Positions 49,016-58,244 of a stretch of DNA of 64,000 bases are shown piece after piece. This DNA is from Allobosea sp. OK403 (GTDB lineage Bacteria > Pseudomonadota > Alphaproteobacteria > Rhizobiales > Beijerinckiaceae). Position 1 is the first letter of the stretch, and the number at the start of each line of letters is the position of its first letter. The notes below the pieces were generated by a model. The model was not told the DNA's origin. It worked only from the letters and a program-made list of their open reading frames with translations, and ran no database searches. The stretch is from the NCBI RefSeq assembly GCF_900113835.1, contig NZ_FOQV01000015.1, forward strand, positions 1 to 64,000, given 5' to 3'. The translations under genes and the position numbers were made by a program.

Positions 49016-50785
49016 TCACGATCGGCAGCGTAGGTCCTGCGTTCCCGGGCAGAAGCGAAGTGCGTTCGAGAGCGAGAACAGCACGGTCGCGCCGCGGTCC
49101 CAGCGCAGCGGGGAGCTATAGGTCAGCGGCCTGGCAACGGCGACCCCGAGCTGCAGATCGTCGCTGACGAACAGCCTGACGCCGACGCCGATCGAGGCCA
49201 GGCCCTGCACCAGATCCTTCGGCTGGCTGTAGCTTCGCGTGACGCCGCCCTCGGTGAAGCCATAGAGCTGGTAACCCTTGGCGAAGCTGAGGTTCAGCGT
49301 TTGGTCGAAGCGCAGTTCGGCCGAGCCCGCGACGGCATTGTCGCCCGCCAGCCAACCACCCTCGAAGCCGCGCCCGAAGGACAGGCCGCCGAGATAATAT
49401 TGCTGGGAGGACAGAAGCGGCCCGGACGCGACCTGCGCCGCGGCAGAGAGCTTCACCGACCAGTTCTCGAAAAGGTTCTGGTAATGCGTGAACGAGGCGT
49501 TGAGCAGCGAGAAGCGGCTCGACGCACCGGAGCGCGAGAGCCAGTCCGCGCTGTCCGCCTTCGCGTCGACGAGACCGAGGCCATGCCGGTAGGTGGCGGA
49601 GAGATAGCTCCAGCTCCCCTCAGCCGCATGCAGCTTGTAGTCGGCCGAGAGGCTGGCGAGGCGGATACGGTCGCTGTAGAGGCGGCCATAGCTATTCTGC
49701 TCGCTGACATCGCTCAGGCCAAGCGAACCGGTCAGCCAGAGCGTGTGGATCTGGCTCAGCACGGGCGCGAAGGCGATGCGGGCCTCATAGGTCTCGGCCT
49801 GGGAGACCGTGCGCAGCCAGCGCCGCTCGTCACCCGGCCAAACCTCGCTGCGGGAGGCCGAGATCCCGGCACGCAGGCTCTCGACGCCCAGCGGCAGATC
49901 ATAGCTCGCCCGGCCATAGCGCAGCTCGCGCGAAGCCCCTGGCGCAAAGGAGCCGGATACGGCGAGGCTGTCGCCGGGCACGACGAGCGAATTCAGAGCG
50001 GCGCTGGCAGAGGACTGCCAGGGCCCCACGGCGGCAGAGCCCATATTGTCGACGCCGATCGCGGTATAGACGCGCCAGGACTGGACGGAGACGGTCAGGC
50101 GGAAGCGGCCGCTTGCCGGCGTGATCTCGTCGAGCGCCGTATCGGTAACACGCAGCCCGGGCCGGTCATTGGCCAGCAGCAGCTGCCGTTCGAGCGTGGC
50201 CAGCCGCGCCGGGCGCTCGGCTGCGATCGGCGAAAGCAGCGGCTTCACCCCGAAAGCCTCGGCCTGCTCGCCGTTGACGACGATCTCCTCGACCGCCCCC
50301 TCGATGACCTGGATGCGCAATCGTCCGCGCTTGAGATCCTGCGGCGGCGCGATCGCGCGGCTGAGATGGAAGCCCGCCTTGCGATAGATCTCGCTGACCG
50401 CTGTAGTGATGGCGACGATATCGGACTGGGATATCTCGCGCCCGAGATAACCGGCATAGGCTGTGGCCAGCTCTCCAGCGGACAGCGCGGACATTCCGTC
50501 GAGGTCGACGGCCTGCAGCCGAAACAGCCGCCTGGTGTCGGCACTCGCTTGCTGGCTCACGGCAGCGACTGAGGGCAGCGGCGGCAGCGGTTTTAGGCGC
50601 TGCTCGGTCTCACGCTGCTGCGTTTGCGTCTGTGCCGCCGCCTCGACCGGCTGAATCGGCCTTGCAGGCGACTGTGCCCCGGCCGATCCGGGCGCGGCCG
50701 CATGAAGCAGATAGATGACCACAGCGGCAAAGACGTTTCTGGAGGAGCGGATTTTCGCTTCTTGTCGTTCGGCTCGACGCCGCAT
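49016..50785 (-). CDS. Two-partner-secretion outer-membrane transporter (ShlB/FhaC/HecB family)
   Basis: 589 aa TpsB-type protein that should export a large surface protein across the outer membrane. A signal peptide (about 18-38) is followed by a POTRA domain (about 85-170: LSAGELATAYAGYLGREISQSDI and GRLRIQVIEGAVEEIVVNGE) and a barrel domain (about 225-589) with FhaC-like blocks such as QYYLGGLSFGRGFEGGWLAGDNAVAGSAEL, whose RG-FEG loop is the conserved plug motif. No TpsA exoprotein is adjacent. It is divergent from the FecR-domain gene (196 bp between starts), so the two may be co-regulated. Confidence 0.88.
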   Translation of the reverse strand: MRRRAERQEAKIRSSRNVFAAVVIYLLHAAAPGSAGAQSPARPIQPVEAAAQTQTQQRETEQRLKPLPPLPSVAAVSQQASADTRRLFRLQAVDLDGMSALSAGELATAYAGYLGREISQSDIVAITTAVSEIYRKAGFHLSRAIAPPQDLKRGRLRIQVIEGAVEEIVVNGEQAEAFGVKPLLSPIAAERPARLATLERQLLLANDRPGLRVTDTALDEITPASGRFRLTVSVQSWRVYTAIGVDNMGSAAVGPWQSSASAALNSLVVPGDSLAVSGSFAPGASRELRYGRASYDLPLGVESLRAGISASRSEVWPGDERRWLRTVSQAETYEARIAFAPVLSQIHTLWLTGSLGLSDVSEQNSYGRLYSDRIRLASLSADYKLHAAEGSWSYLSATYRHGLGLVDAKADSADWLSRSGASSRFSLLNASFTHYQNLFENWSVKLSAAAQVASGPLLSSQQYYLGGLSFGRGFEGGWLAGDNAVAGSAELRFDQTLNLSFAKGYQLYGFTEGGVTRSYSQPKDLVQGLASIGVGVRLFVSDDLQLGVAVARPLTYSSPLRWDRGATVLFSLSNALRFCPGTQDLRCRS

Positions 50786-50980
50786 GTCCTGTCGCCTGTC
50801 AGAGTTCGAGCCAGCCCCCCGGCCTCTTCCGACCGTAAAAAAACATGGTTAATGAAACGCTCTAGATTTGAGGATTTACAGTCCAGGGCGCTAAGTCTCT
50901 TTTCATGCCTCGCTTTTATGCTCTTGGGTCAGCGGTTTGCGCCTACGCAAAGTCCGCTTGCGACTCAAGGATTGAGAACC

Positions 50981-52306
50981 ATGCTTCGGAAAGCGGCACG
51001 ATTTGCCACCGGCCTCGCCTTGGCTGTCATCGTCGCGATCGGAGCCGTCCCGGCGGCACAGGCTGAGGGCAATCTCTGGCGGATCGCCAAAGTCTCGGGC
51101 GAGGCCTGGGTATCCGGCAGCGGCGTCCAGCAGGCTTCTGCAGCGCAGCAGGCGGAATTGCGGCCGGGCGATTCGATCCGGACCGGACACAATGGACGCG
51201 TGCTGCTCGTTCGCGGCGCTGAAAGCATCCTGATCTCGGCCAATTCGGCGATCAGCCTTCCGGAAGCCGGTCGCCCCGGCATGTCGACGGTGATCCAGCA
51301 GGCGGGATCGATCCTGCTCGAGGTTGAAAAGCGCAATGTCCAGCATTTCGAGGTCGAGACCCCCTATCTCGCAGCGGTGGTGAAGGGCACGCGCTTCAGC
51401 GTCTCGCTCGAGCGCGGGCAGGCTAAAGTCGATGTCGTGCGCGGCCAGGTCCAGGTCTCGGATTTCCGTTCCGGGCAGTTCGCGCTCGTCCTGCCGGGCC
51501 AGAGCGCGCGGGCTTCCTCCGGCCAGGTTCCCGGACTGCGGCTCTCGGGCCAGGGCACCCTCGGTCGTGTCGAACAGGGCGCCCCGCAGGCGGCGCGTGT
51601 CGCTCCCCTTGCGGTGCCAGGTGGAGGCCTCAGGCCCGCACCCGGCGCCACGCCACTGCTGCGCGGCACCGCGCCCGTGCTCAACGAGGCTTCCGACCGC
51701 CGCCGGCCCGCTCCGTCAGGTATCGCGCGCGGGCAAAACGGTGCGCTGCGCATTTCGGCACCACTGGGCGACGTCAAGCTCGATATCCACAAGGTCACGC
51801 ACGGCATGGCGCGCAGCGAGGCGCAGGCGAACGGCCAGGCCCCTCGCCGCGCAACGGTGTGGAACACCGGCGAGCTCAACCCGGGCAATGGCGGCAACAA
51901 GAACAATACGGGCAATAACGGCAGCGCGGTCGGAGCGACAGAAGCCGCCGGCGCCGGCGTAGCGAGCACGGCTTCCGGATCGGCGGGCACGGGTTCCGCG
52001 AGTGCAAACGCCGCAAATGGCCAGGGCGTCGCGCAATCGGCGGCGAACCGGAGCAATAGCAACGTAGCGGGCAGCGCGAGCAGCGGCAGTTCCTCCAGCA
52101 GCAATGCCGGCGGAAACGGCAATGGCAATGGCAATTCCTCCGGCAGCAACGCCGGCGGAAACGGCAAGGGAAAATCCACCAGCAGCAACGCCGGCGGGAA
52201 CGGCGATGGCAAATCCAACGGCAGCAACGCCGGTGGAAACGGCAACGGCAATGCCTTCGGGCTCGCCAAGAATGGCAATGGCAATGGCAACAGCAAGAAG
52301 GACTGA
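50981..52306 (+). CDS. FecR-domain protein with Asn/Gly/Ser repeat tail
   Basis: 441 aa from the ATG at 50981. A signal peptide (ARFATGLALAVIVAIGAVPAAQA) is followed by a FecR domain (about 35-150: LRPGDSIRTGHNGRVLLVRGAESILISANS and VETPYLAAVVKGTRFSVSLERG). A Pro/Ala linker (about 160-290) leads to a low-complexity C terminus (from about 300) with four SNAGGNG units. The FecR fold is usually a sensor or transducer of the cell envelope; the tail looks like a structural or surface region. It precedes a CHASE2 c-di-GMP gene by 33 bp and is divergent from a TpsB gene. Confidence 0.82.
   Translation: MLRKAARFATGLALAVIVAIGAVPAAQAEGNLWRIAKVSGEAWVSGSGVQQASAAQQAELRPGDSIRTGHNGRVLLVRGAESILISANSAISLPEAGRPGMSTVIQQAGSILLEVEKRNVQHFEVETPYLAAVVKGTRFSVSLERGQAKVDVVRGQVQVSDFRSGQFALVLPGQSARASSGQVPGLRLSGQGTLGRVEQGAPQAARVAPLAVPGGGLRPAPGATPLLRGTAPVLNEASDRRRPAPSGIARGQNGALRISAPLGDVKLDIHKVTHGMARSEAQANGQAPRRATVWNTGELNPGNGGNKNNTGNNGSAVGATEAAGAGVASTASGSAGTGSASANAANGQGVAQSAANRSNSNVAGSASSGSSSSSNAGGNGNGNGNSSGSNAGGNGKGKSTSSNAGGNGDGKSNGSNAGGNGNGNAFGLAKNGNGNGNSKKD
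52098..52245 (+). repeat. Coding tandem repeat in the FecR-protein tail
   Basis: Four copies of an about 40-bp unit around AGCAACGCCGGCGGAAACGGC, starting near 52099, 52145, 52184 and 52222. It encodes SNAGGNG plus variable spacers. In-frame slippage could change tail length. Confidence 0.8.
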
Positions 52307-52339
52307 CCGCCAGATTGCAGACGGAGCGGTGCCCCGCCC

Positions 52340-55075
52340 GTGAAGCACCTGCGCCCCCACCTGCTCGTCGGATTGCTGCTCTCGCTCCTGGTCCTGTCGG
52401 GGCTGCATCCGTGGTTGCGCGAAGCCCTGCTCGATGCGCGCTTCGGGCTGCTGACGCGGCAGGCCACAGGCGACATCGTCCTGGTCGAGATCGATCCGCG
52501 CTCGATCGAGGCGCTGGGGCGCTGGCCCTGGCCGCGAAGCGTCCACGCGGAGCTGGTGCAGCGGCTCGAACGTGCTGGCGCGACCGATATCGTGTTCGAC
52601 GTCGATTTCAGCACGCCATCCACCCCCGATCAGGACGCAGCCTTTGCCGCTGCCCTGCAGGCAGTCGGCGGCTCGGTGATCCTGCCGGCGTTCCGCCAGC
52701 GCGTCGCCGATCGCGGCGACGGTCACACGCTTCACATCAACCGCCCGATCCCGCTCTTCGCGCAGCAGGCCTGGCTCGCCCTCGTCAACGTCCTGCCCGA
52801 GCCGGACGGCATCATTCGCCGCTACAGCCACGGCGCCGTGATCGAAGGCGAGTTCATTCCCTCTGTCGGCGCCCTGCTCGCCGGCCGGCACGACCAGAAC
52901 GCCCCACCCTTCCGCATCGATTTCGGCATCCAGCCGACCTCAGTGCCGAGCCTCTCCGCCATCGACATCCTGCGCGAGACGCCAGCGGCGCTTGCCGCGC
53001 TGCGCGGCAAGAAAGCCATCATCGCAGGTACCGCCGCCGAACTGGGCGACCGCTTCACGGTGCCCAATGGTCGCATCATCCCAGGCTCGCTGGTGCAGGC
53101 GCTCGCCGCTGAGTCGATCATCCAGGGGCGGACACTCACTACGACCTCGCCTGCGGTCTCGCTGAGCGGCCTCGCCGCGCTGATCATCGCGATGGCCGCC
53201 ATCTGGGGCTGGACCGGAGCGGGGCGACGGATCCTCGTGCTGGCTCTGCTCGCACTGGCGATCGAAGGCACGGCGATCTGTGTCCAGGCCTTTCACCCGA
53301 TCGCCTTCGACAGCTCGCTCCTGCTAGCTGCCATAGCTGCCTACGCACTCACCACTGCCATCGATGAGATCGATCTGCGCGGCCTCCTCAGGCTCACCGC
53401 CGAGCGGCGCTTCGAGCGCATCGCCATGTCCTTGAGCGACGGGCTGGTCTGCGTCGATCAAGCCGGCCGGATCACGCTCTGGAACCCCGGCGCGAGCGCA
53501 ATCTTCGGCCATCCCGAACAGGCAGCCATCGGCCAGCCCTTCGAGTTCCTGCTGGCTCAGGGCGATGGCGGCGTGAGCGAGGCGCCGTTCAGGCTGACTG
53601 CGGTGCCGCTGGCCCGGCTGCTGCAGCGCGGCGGGACCGTCGTCGAACTCGTGGGCTTGCGCCGCTCGGGCGAGCACTTCGATCTGGAATGCAGCCTGTC
53701 CTGCTGGGATACCGCGACCGGCGTGCAATATGGCGTGGTGCTGCGCGATATCTCGCTGCGCAAGCGCCAGCAGGAGCATATCCGCTATCTCGCCGAATGC
53801 GACACCGTGACCGGCCTGCCCAACCGCAACAGCCTGATGGCGCATCTCGAAGATGCGATCTCGCGAAGCGAGCCGGACACCGCCACGCTGCTGCTCGTCG
53901 GTGTGAACCGCTTCCAGCAGATCAATAATCTCTACGGCCATTCCTTCGGCGACGCATTGGTCGTTGCCCTTGTCGAGCGCCTGCGGGTGGTCGCCGCGCA
54001 GGCGAGCCTGATCGCTCGTCTGGGCAGCGATGAATTCGCGATCCTGTTCGCAGGCGAGGCCGGTGAAGCCACCGCGCTGGGCGAGCGTATCGTCGCCGAT
54101 TTCCAGTATCGGCCCGTAACGGTCGGAGACCGCCCGCATCGCATCACGGTTGCGATCGGACTGGCTTCGACCAGTACTGCGCAGCATGCCGAGATGCTGA
54201 TCGGCAACGCTCATTTCGCGCTGGCCAGCGCCAAGGCGCAACCGAGCGCGGCTCCGGTTCCGTTCGATCCACTCATGCGCGGCGCTATCGAACAGCGCGA
54301 GGCACTGGAGGCCGAGTTGCGCACGGCGCTGGCCGATAACGAGTTCGAGTTGTTCTATCAGCCGCAGATCGAGCTGCGCACTGGGGCTATCGTCGGCGCC
54401 GAGGCACTGATCCGCTGGCGCCACCGCGAACGTGGCTATGTCTCGCCCGCCGAATTCATGCCGGTGGTGAACACCACCTCGCTGTCGGAGGATGTCGCTG
54501 CCTGGGTTCTCGAGACCGCCTGCCGGCGGGCAGCCGATTGGCAGCGCCGTGGCTACGCCATACGCATCGGCGTGAACCTGGCACAGTCCCAGTTCGCGAC
54601 CGGTGATCTGGCCGCAGAGGTCGAAAGACGGCTCACTGAGAATGGCTTGCGCCCTGAGCTGCTCGAACTCGAGGTGACCGAGGACATCATCCTCGACGAT
54701 GGTGCCAAGACGTTGCGCGTGCTCGCGGCGCTGCGGGCACTCGGCGTCAAGATCGCGTTCGACGATTTCGGCACCGGCTATGGCAGCTTGACCTATCTGA
54801 AGACCTTTCCGCTCGACAAGATCAAGATCGACCAGTCCTTCGTGAAACGGCTGGAGCCCGGCTCACAGGATGCGGCCATCGTTGCCGCGACGATCGATCT
54901 CGGTCAGGCGCTTGGTCTTTCGGTCATCGCGGAGGGCATCGAGACGCCAGCGACCGCCGGCCTGCTGCGCGAGATGGGCTGCGGCGAGGGACAGGGCTAT
55001 CTGATCAGCAAGCCGATCCCGGCCAAGGAGTTCGAGGCGAAGTTCCTGAGCAAGGAAACGCGGCTCGTGGCGTAG
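52340..55075 (+). CDS. CHASE2-PAS-GGDEF-EAL c-di-GMP protein
   Basis: 911 aa, GTG start at 52340, 33 bp after the FecR gene. Domains: TM (about 8-25), periplasmic CHASE2 sensor (about 25-260), three TMs (about 265-345), PAS (about 360-480), GGDEF (about 490-650), EAL (about 655-905). The GGDEF signature reads GSDEF (562-566), so cyclase activity is uncertain. The EAL domain has the phosphodiesterase set: EAL at 688-690, NLAQSQF, ELEVTE, DDFGTG at 808-813, the Lys after it and AEGIET. It therefore probably degrades c-di-GMP in response to an envelope signal. With FecR and TpsB neighbours it may control surface display. Confidence 0.92.
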   Translation: MKHLRPHLLVGLLLSLLVLSGLHPWLREALLDARFGLLTRQATGDIVLVEIDPRSIEALGRWPWPRSVHAELVQRLERAGATDIVFDVDFSTPSTPDQDAAFAAALQAVGGSVILPAFRQRVADRGDGHTLHINRPIPLFAQQAWLALVNVLPEPDGIIRRYSHGAVIEGEFIPSVGALLAGRHDQNAPPFRIDFGIQPTSVPSLSAIDILRETPAALAALRGKKAIIAGTAAELGDRFTVPNGRIIPGSLVQALAAESIIQGRTLTTTSPAVSLSGLAALIIAMAAIWGWTGAGRRILVLALLALAIEGTAICVQAFHPIAFDSSLLLAAIAAYALTTAIDEIDLRGLLRLTAERRFERIAMSLSDGLVCVDQAGRITLWNPGASAIFGHPEQAAIGQPFEFLLAQGDGGVSEAPFRLTAVPLARLLQRGGTVVELVGLRRSGEHFDLECSLSCWDTATGVQYGVVLRDISLRKRQQEHIRYLAECDTVTGLPNRNSLMAHLEDAISRSEPDTATLLLVGVNRFQQINNLYGHSFGDALVVALVERLRVVAAQASLIARLGSDEFAILFAGEAGEATALGERIVADFQYRPVTVGDRPHRITVAIGLASTSTAQHAEMLIGNAHFALASAKAQPSAAPVPFDPLMRGAIEQREALEAELRTALADNEFELFYQPQIELRTGAIVGAEALIRWRHRERGYVSPAEFMPVVNTTSLSEDVAAWVLETACRRAADWQRRGYAIRIGVNLAQSQFATGDLAAEVERRLTENGLRPELLELEVTEDIILDDGAKTLRVLAALRALGVKIAFDDFGTGYGSLTYLKTFPLDKIKIDQSFVKRLEPGSQDAAIVAATIDLGQALGLSVIAEGIETPATAGLLREMGCGEGQGYLISKPIPAKEFEAKFLSKETRLVA

Positions 55076-55341
55076 CTGGCGCCTCTGGACGGTGTGAACC
55101 TTGAGCCTCAGGGCAATGTCGCCGTGAAAGCGACCGGATGAGATATTGCCACCATCCCAAACAAACTCTCCAGCCTGCGGATCGTCTTCAACGGTTTTGC
55201 ATGCTGCCGCGTGTCCCGAGGTTGCGCATTGGCTGGGCGATCAAGAAGGCGGGCCCATCAGGAACAAATTGATCAAGCTTCGGGTTCATCCAGATGCTCC
55301 TCATACGTGGCCAGCACGAAAGGGGCATCGGGAGAGAAACA

Positions 55342-55581
55342 ATGCAAAGACGAGCTTTTCTGATGATGATGTTCGGAGCGGGTTTATTGCCCGTGACGCT
55401 TCACAGTGCAGCTGAAGCGTTGCCCGTTGCCGCTGCAGCCGAGCTATCGGCAAAGGCCGAGGATTCGTTGATCGAGCCTGCGCGAGGTCGAGGCCACGGC
55501 TACGGGCGGGGCAGAAATCGCGGTCTCCATCGCGGTTGGAATCGTGGGCTACATCGGGGCTGGAACAAACGCCGCCACTGA
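55342..55581 (+). CDS. Small Arg/His/Gly-rich secreted protein
   Basis: 79 aa from the ATG at 55342 (GGGAGAG about 6-12 nt upstream). The N terminus QRRAFLMMMFGAGLLPVTLHS resembles a Tat-type or Sec signal. The mature tail (about 46-79) is basic and repetitive: RGRGHGYGRGRNRG, then RGWNRGLHRGWNKRRH with the unit NRGLHRGW repeated. I do not recognise a family. A clean terminator follows, which supports a real transcript. Confidence 0.6.
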   Translation: MQRRAFLMMMFGAGLLPVTLHSAAEALPVAAAAELSAKAEDSLIEPARGRGHGYGRGRNRGLHRGWNRGLHRGWNKRRH

Positions 55582-55617
55582 GCCGGGACAGGGAGCGTTA
55601 CCCTGACCAAAATACGA

Positions 55618-55646
55618 GCCCGCCACGAATTTCGTGGCGGGCTTTT
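55618..55646 (+). terminator. Terminator after the small basic protein gene
   Basis: A perfect stem (GCCCGCCACGAA / TTCGTGGCGGGC) ends in TTTT on the plus strand. On the minus strand it follows mccB by 70 bp and is followed by TCGTATTTT, so it may end both transcripts. Confidence 0.85.
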
Positions 55647-55714
55647 GAAATCACTGGCTTCATCTCAAGCCAAGCTCTCGGGATGAGGGCTCAAGGACAC
55701 CCCGAACAGCGCCC

Positions 55715-57322
55715 TTACATCCTGAAAACGCCGAATTTCGTCTCCGGCACGTCGGCGTTGAGGCAGGCGGAGAAGGCCAGTGCCAGCACGCGCCGCGTCT
55801 CGGAAGGCAGGATGATGCCGTCGTCCCAGAGCCGGGCGGTCGCGTGATAGGGCGAGCCCTCCTCCTCATATTTCGAGCGGATCGGCGCCTTGAAAGCCTC
55901 TTCCTCTGCCGCCGTCCAGCTCTTGCCCTCGGCCTCGATATTGTCGCGACGGACGGTGGCGAGCACGCTCGCCGCCTGCTCACCGCCCATCACCGAGATG
56001 CGCGAATTCGGCCAGGTGAAGAGGAAGCGCGGGGAGTAGGCGCGCCCGCACATGCCGTAATTGCCCGCCCCGAAGGAGCCGCCGACCAGCACGGTGATCT
56101 TCGGCACCTTCGCCGAGGCCACCGCCGTCACGAGCTTGGCCCCGTCCTTGGCGATGCCACGCGTCTCGAAATCGCGGCCGACCATGAAGCCGGTGATGTT
56201 CTGCAGGAAGAGCAACGGAATCCGGCGCTGGCAGCAGAGCTCGATGAAATGCGCACCCTTCAACGCGCTCTCGGAGAACAGGATGCCGTTATTGGCGATG
56301 ATGCCGACAGGGATGCCGTGGATGCGGGCAAAGCCGGTGATCAGCGTCGTGCCGTAGAGTTTCTTGAACTCGTCGAACTCCGAACCGTCGACAAGCCGGG
56401 CGATGACCTCGCGGATGTCGTATTGCTTCTTGAGATCGGTCGGGACGACGGCTTCCAGCTCCTCGACAGGATAGAGTGGCTCGACCGACTCGGCGATGTC
56501 GAGATCGGGCCGCTTGACGCTGTTGAGATTGCTGGCGATGCGGCGCGCGATGGCGAGCGCGTGGGTGTCGTCGCCGGCATAATGATCGGCGACGCCCGAG
56601 AGGCGGGCATGGACATCGGCGCCGCCGAGATCTTCCGCCGAGACGACCTCCCCAGTCGCGGCCTTCACCAAAGGCGGGCCGCCGAGGAAGATCGTGCCCT
56701 GGTTCTTGACGATGATCGTCTCGTCCGACATCGCCGGCACATAGGCCCCGCCAGCGGTGCAGGAGCCCATCACCACCGCGACCTGCGGAATGCCTTCGGC
56801 CGAGAGCGTCGCCTGATTGTAGAAGATCCGGCCAAAATGCTCGCGGTCGGGAAAGACCTCGGTCTGGTGCGGCAGGTTGGCACCGCCGGAATCGACCAGA
56901 TAGATGCAAGGAAGCCGGTTTTCGCGCGCGATCTCCTGGGCGCGCAGATGCTTCTTCACCGTCATCGGATAATAGGTGCCGCCTTTGATCGTCGCGTCGT
57001 TGCAGACGATCATGCATTCGCGACCGGAGACACGGCCGATGCCGGCGATCATGCCGGCGCCATGGATCTCCTTGTCGTACATCTCGAAGGCCGCGAGCGC
57101 CCCGATCTCGAGAAAGGCGGAGCCGGGATCGAGCAGGCGCAGCACACGCTCACGCGGCAGGAGTTTCCCTCGCGCCGTATGGCGCTCGCGCGATTTGGCG
57201 TTGCCGCCAAGCGCGGCCGTCATGCGGCGCTCCTGCAATTCGCTGCGCAGGGCGGCCCAGTTCTCGGCATTGGCGCGCGTCTCGGCCGAATCCAGATCGA
57301 CCTTGCTCTCGATGACCGGCAC
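55715..57322 (-). CDS. mccB: Acyl-CoA carboxylase beta subunit (3-methylcrotonyl-CoA type)
   Basis: 535-aa carboxyltransferase. N- and C-lobes of the crotonase-like fold are present; blocks include GGTYYPMTVKKHLRAQEIA, VMGSCTAGGAYVPAMSDETI, LFLQNITGFMVGRDFE and VGGSFGAGNYGMCGRAYSPRFLFTWPN. This set is typical of MCC rather than PCC. Its biotin partner mccA lies at 44961, about 8.8 kb away on the same strand, where one would expect adjacency. A terminator-containing gap and the CHASE2 gene lie downstream. Confidence 0.92.
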   Translation of the reverse strand: MPVIESKVDLDSAETRANAENWAALRSELQERRMTAALGGNAKSRERHTARGKLLPRERVLRLLDPGSAFLEIGALAAFEMYDKEIHGAGMIAGIGRVSGRECMIVCNDATIKGGTYYPMTVKKHLRAQEIARENRLPCIYLVDSGGANLPHQTEVFPDREHFGRIFYNQATLSAEGIPQVAVVMGSCTAGGAYVPAMSDETIIVKNQGTIFLGGPPLVKAATGEVVSAEDLGGADVHARLSGVADHYAGDDTHALAIARRIASNLNSVKRPDLDIAESVEPLYPVEELEAVVPTDLKKQYDIREVIARLVDGSEFDEFKKLYGTTLITGFARIHGIPVGIIANNGILFSESALKGAHFIELCCQRRIPLLFLQNITGFMVGRDFETRGIAKDGAKLVTAVASAKVPKITVLVGGSFGAGNYGMCGRAYSPRFLFTWPNSRISVMGGEQAASVLATVRRDNIEAEGKSWTAAEEEAFKAPIRSKYEEEGSPYHATARLWDDGIILPSETRRVLALAFSACLNADVPETKFGVFRM

Positions 57323-57390
57323 GTCGCGCTCCCTCGTCAGTTCTTGGGATCAGCCTTATGAACGGCTATGCGGGTGCTGCCAACGGGGCG

Positions 57391-58107
57391 TCATGCCAAG
57401 ATGGTCGGCCCAAAGATGCGCTCGAATTGCGCGCGCAAGCTCGAGTCGACCTCCGGCATCGTCACCGGCAAGCCGAGATCGACCAGCGAGGTTACGCCGT
57501 GGTCGCTGACGCCGCAGGGCACGATGCCGTCGAAATGCGTGAGGTCCGGCTCGACATTCAGCGAGATGCCGTGGAACGAGACCCAGCGCCGGACCCGGAT
57601 GCCGATCGCGGCGATCTTGTCCTCCGCGCTCTCTGCTCCGGTCTTCGCCCGCTTCTCCGGCCGGCGCACCCAGACGCCGACGCGGTCCTCGCGCCGCTCG
57701 CCCCGGACATTGAAGGCGTCGAGCGTGCCGATCAGCCAGGCCTCCAGCGCCGCCACGAAGCGCCTGAGATCGGGGTCGCGGCGCTTCAGGTCGAGCATCA
57801 CATAGGCCACGCGCTGGCCCGGGCCGTGATAGGTGAACTGCCCGCCCCGACCGCTGCGATGCACCGGAAAGCGCCCCGGCGCGATCAGATCCTCATCCTT
57901 GGCCGAGGTGCCGGCGGTGTAGAGCGGCGGATGCTCGACCAGCCAGACACGCTCTGGCGCAAGCCCGTCGGCGATCAGCGCGACACGCGCCTCCATCTCG
58001 GCGACGGCGGCCTCATAGCCGGTCAGGCCCTCAGCCACGACCCATTCTACCGGGCCGGCATCGCCCTCTGTCCCAAACAAAACCGCCAGCGCCTCGCGCG
58101 TCTTCAC
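57391..58107 (-). CDS. lipB: Octanoyl-[acyl-carrier-protein]:protein N-octanoyltransferase
   Basis: Transfers octanoate from ACP to lipoyl domains, the first step of lipoate synthesis. The 238 residues include the signature RGGQFTYHGPGQRVAYVMLDL, the catalytic Lys region EDKIAAIGIRVRRW and the catalytic Cys in GIVPCGVSDHGVTSL. Typical length. It is 68 bp upstream of mccB on the same strand and divergent from the FliN-like gene. No lipA is adjacent. Confidence 0.94.
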   Translation of the reverse strand: MKTREALAVLFGTEGDAGPVEWVVAEGLTGYEAAVAEMEARVALIADGLAPERVWLVEHPPLYTAGTSAKDEDLIAPGRFPVHRSGRGGQFTYHGPGQRVAYVMLDLKRRDPDLRRFVAALEAWLIGTLDAFNVRGERREDRVGVWVRRPEKRAKTGAESAEDKIAAIGIRVRRWVSFHGISLNVEPDLTHFDGIVPCGVSDHGVTSLVDLGLPVTMPEVDSSLRAQFERIFGPTILA

Positions 58108-58244
58108 TTCGCCTTAACCCTGTTTGTTCAACGTTCATTCATCGGAAGTGGCAGGCGCCTCTTGCGCTCGAAAATAGCCCTCAGGCAAGCTCTGCAGGCA
58201 AGTTTCGTTGGTAGAATTCTGAAGTAGGGTTTCGGAGGCAGGAC

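Noticed and set aside
55844..57361. 505-codon plus-strand frame opposite mccB
   Set aside because: Antisense to mccB; no recognisable domain.
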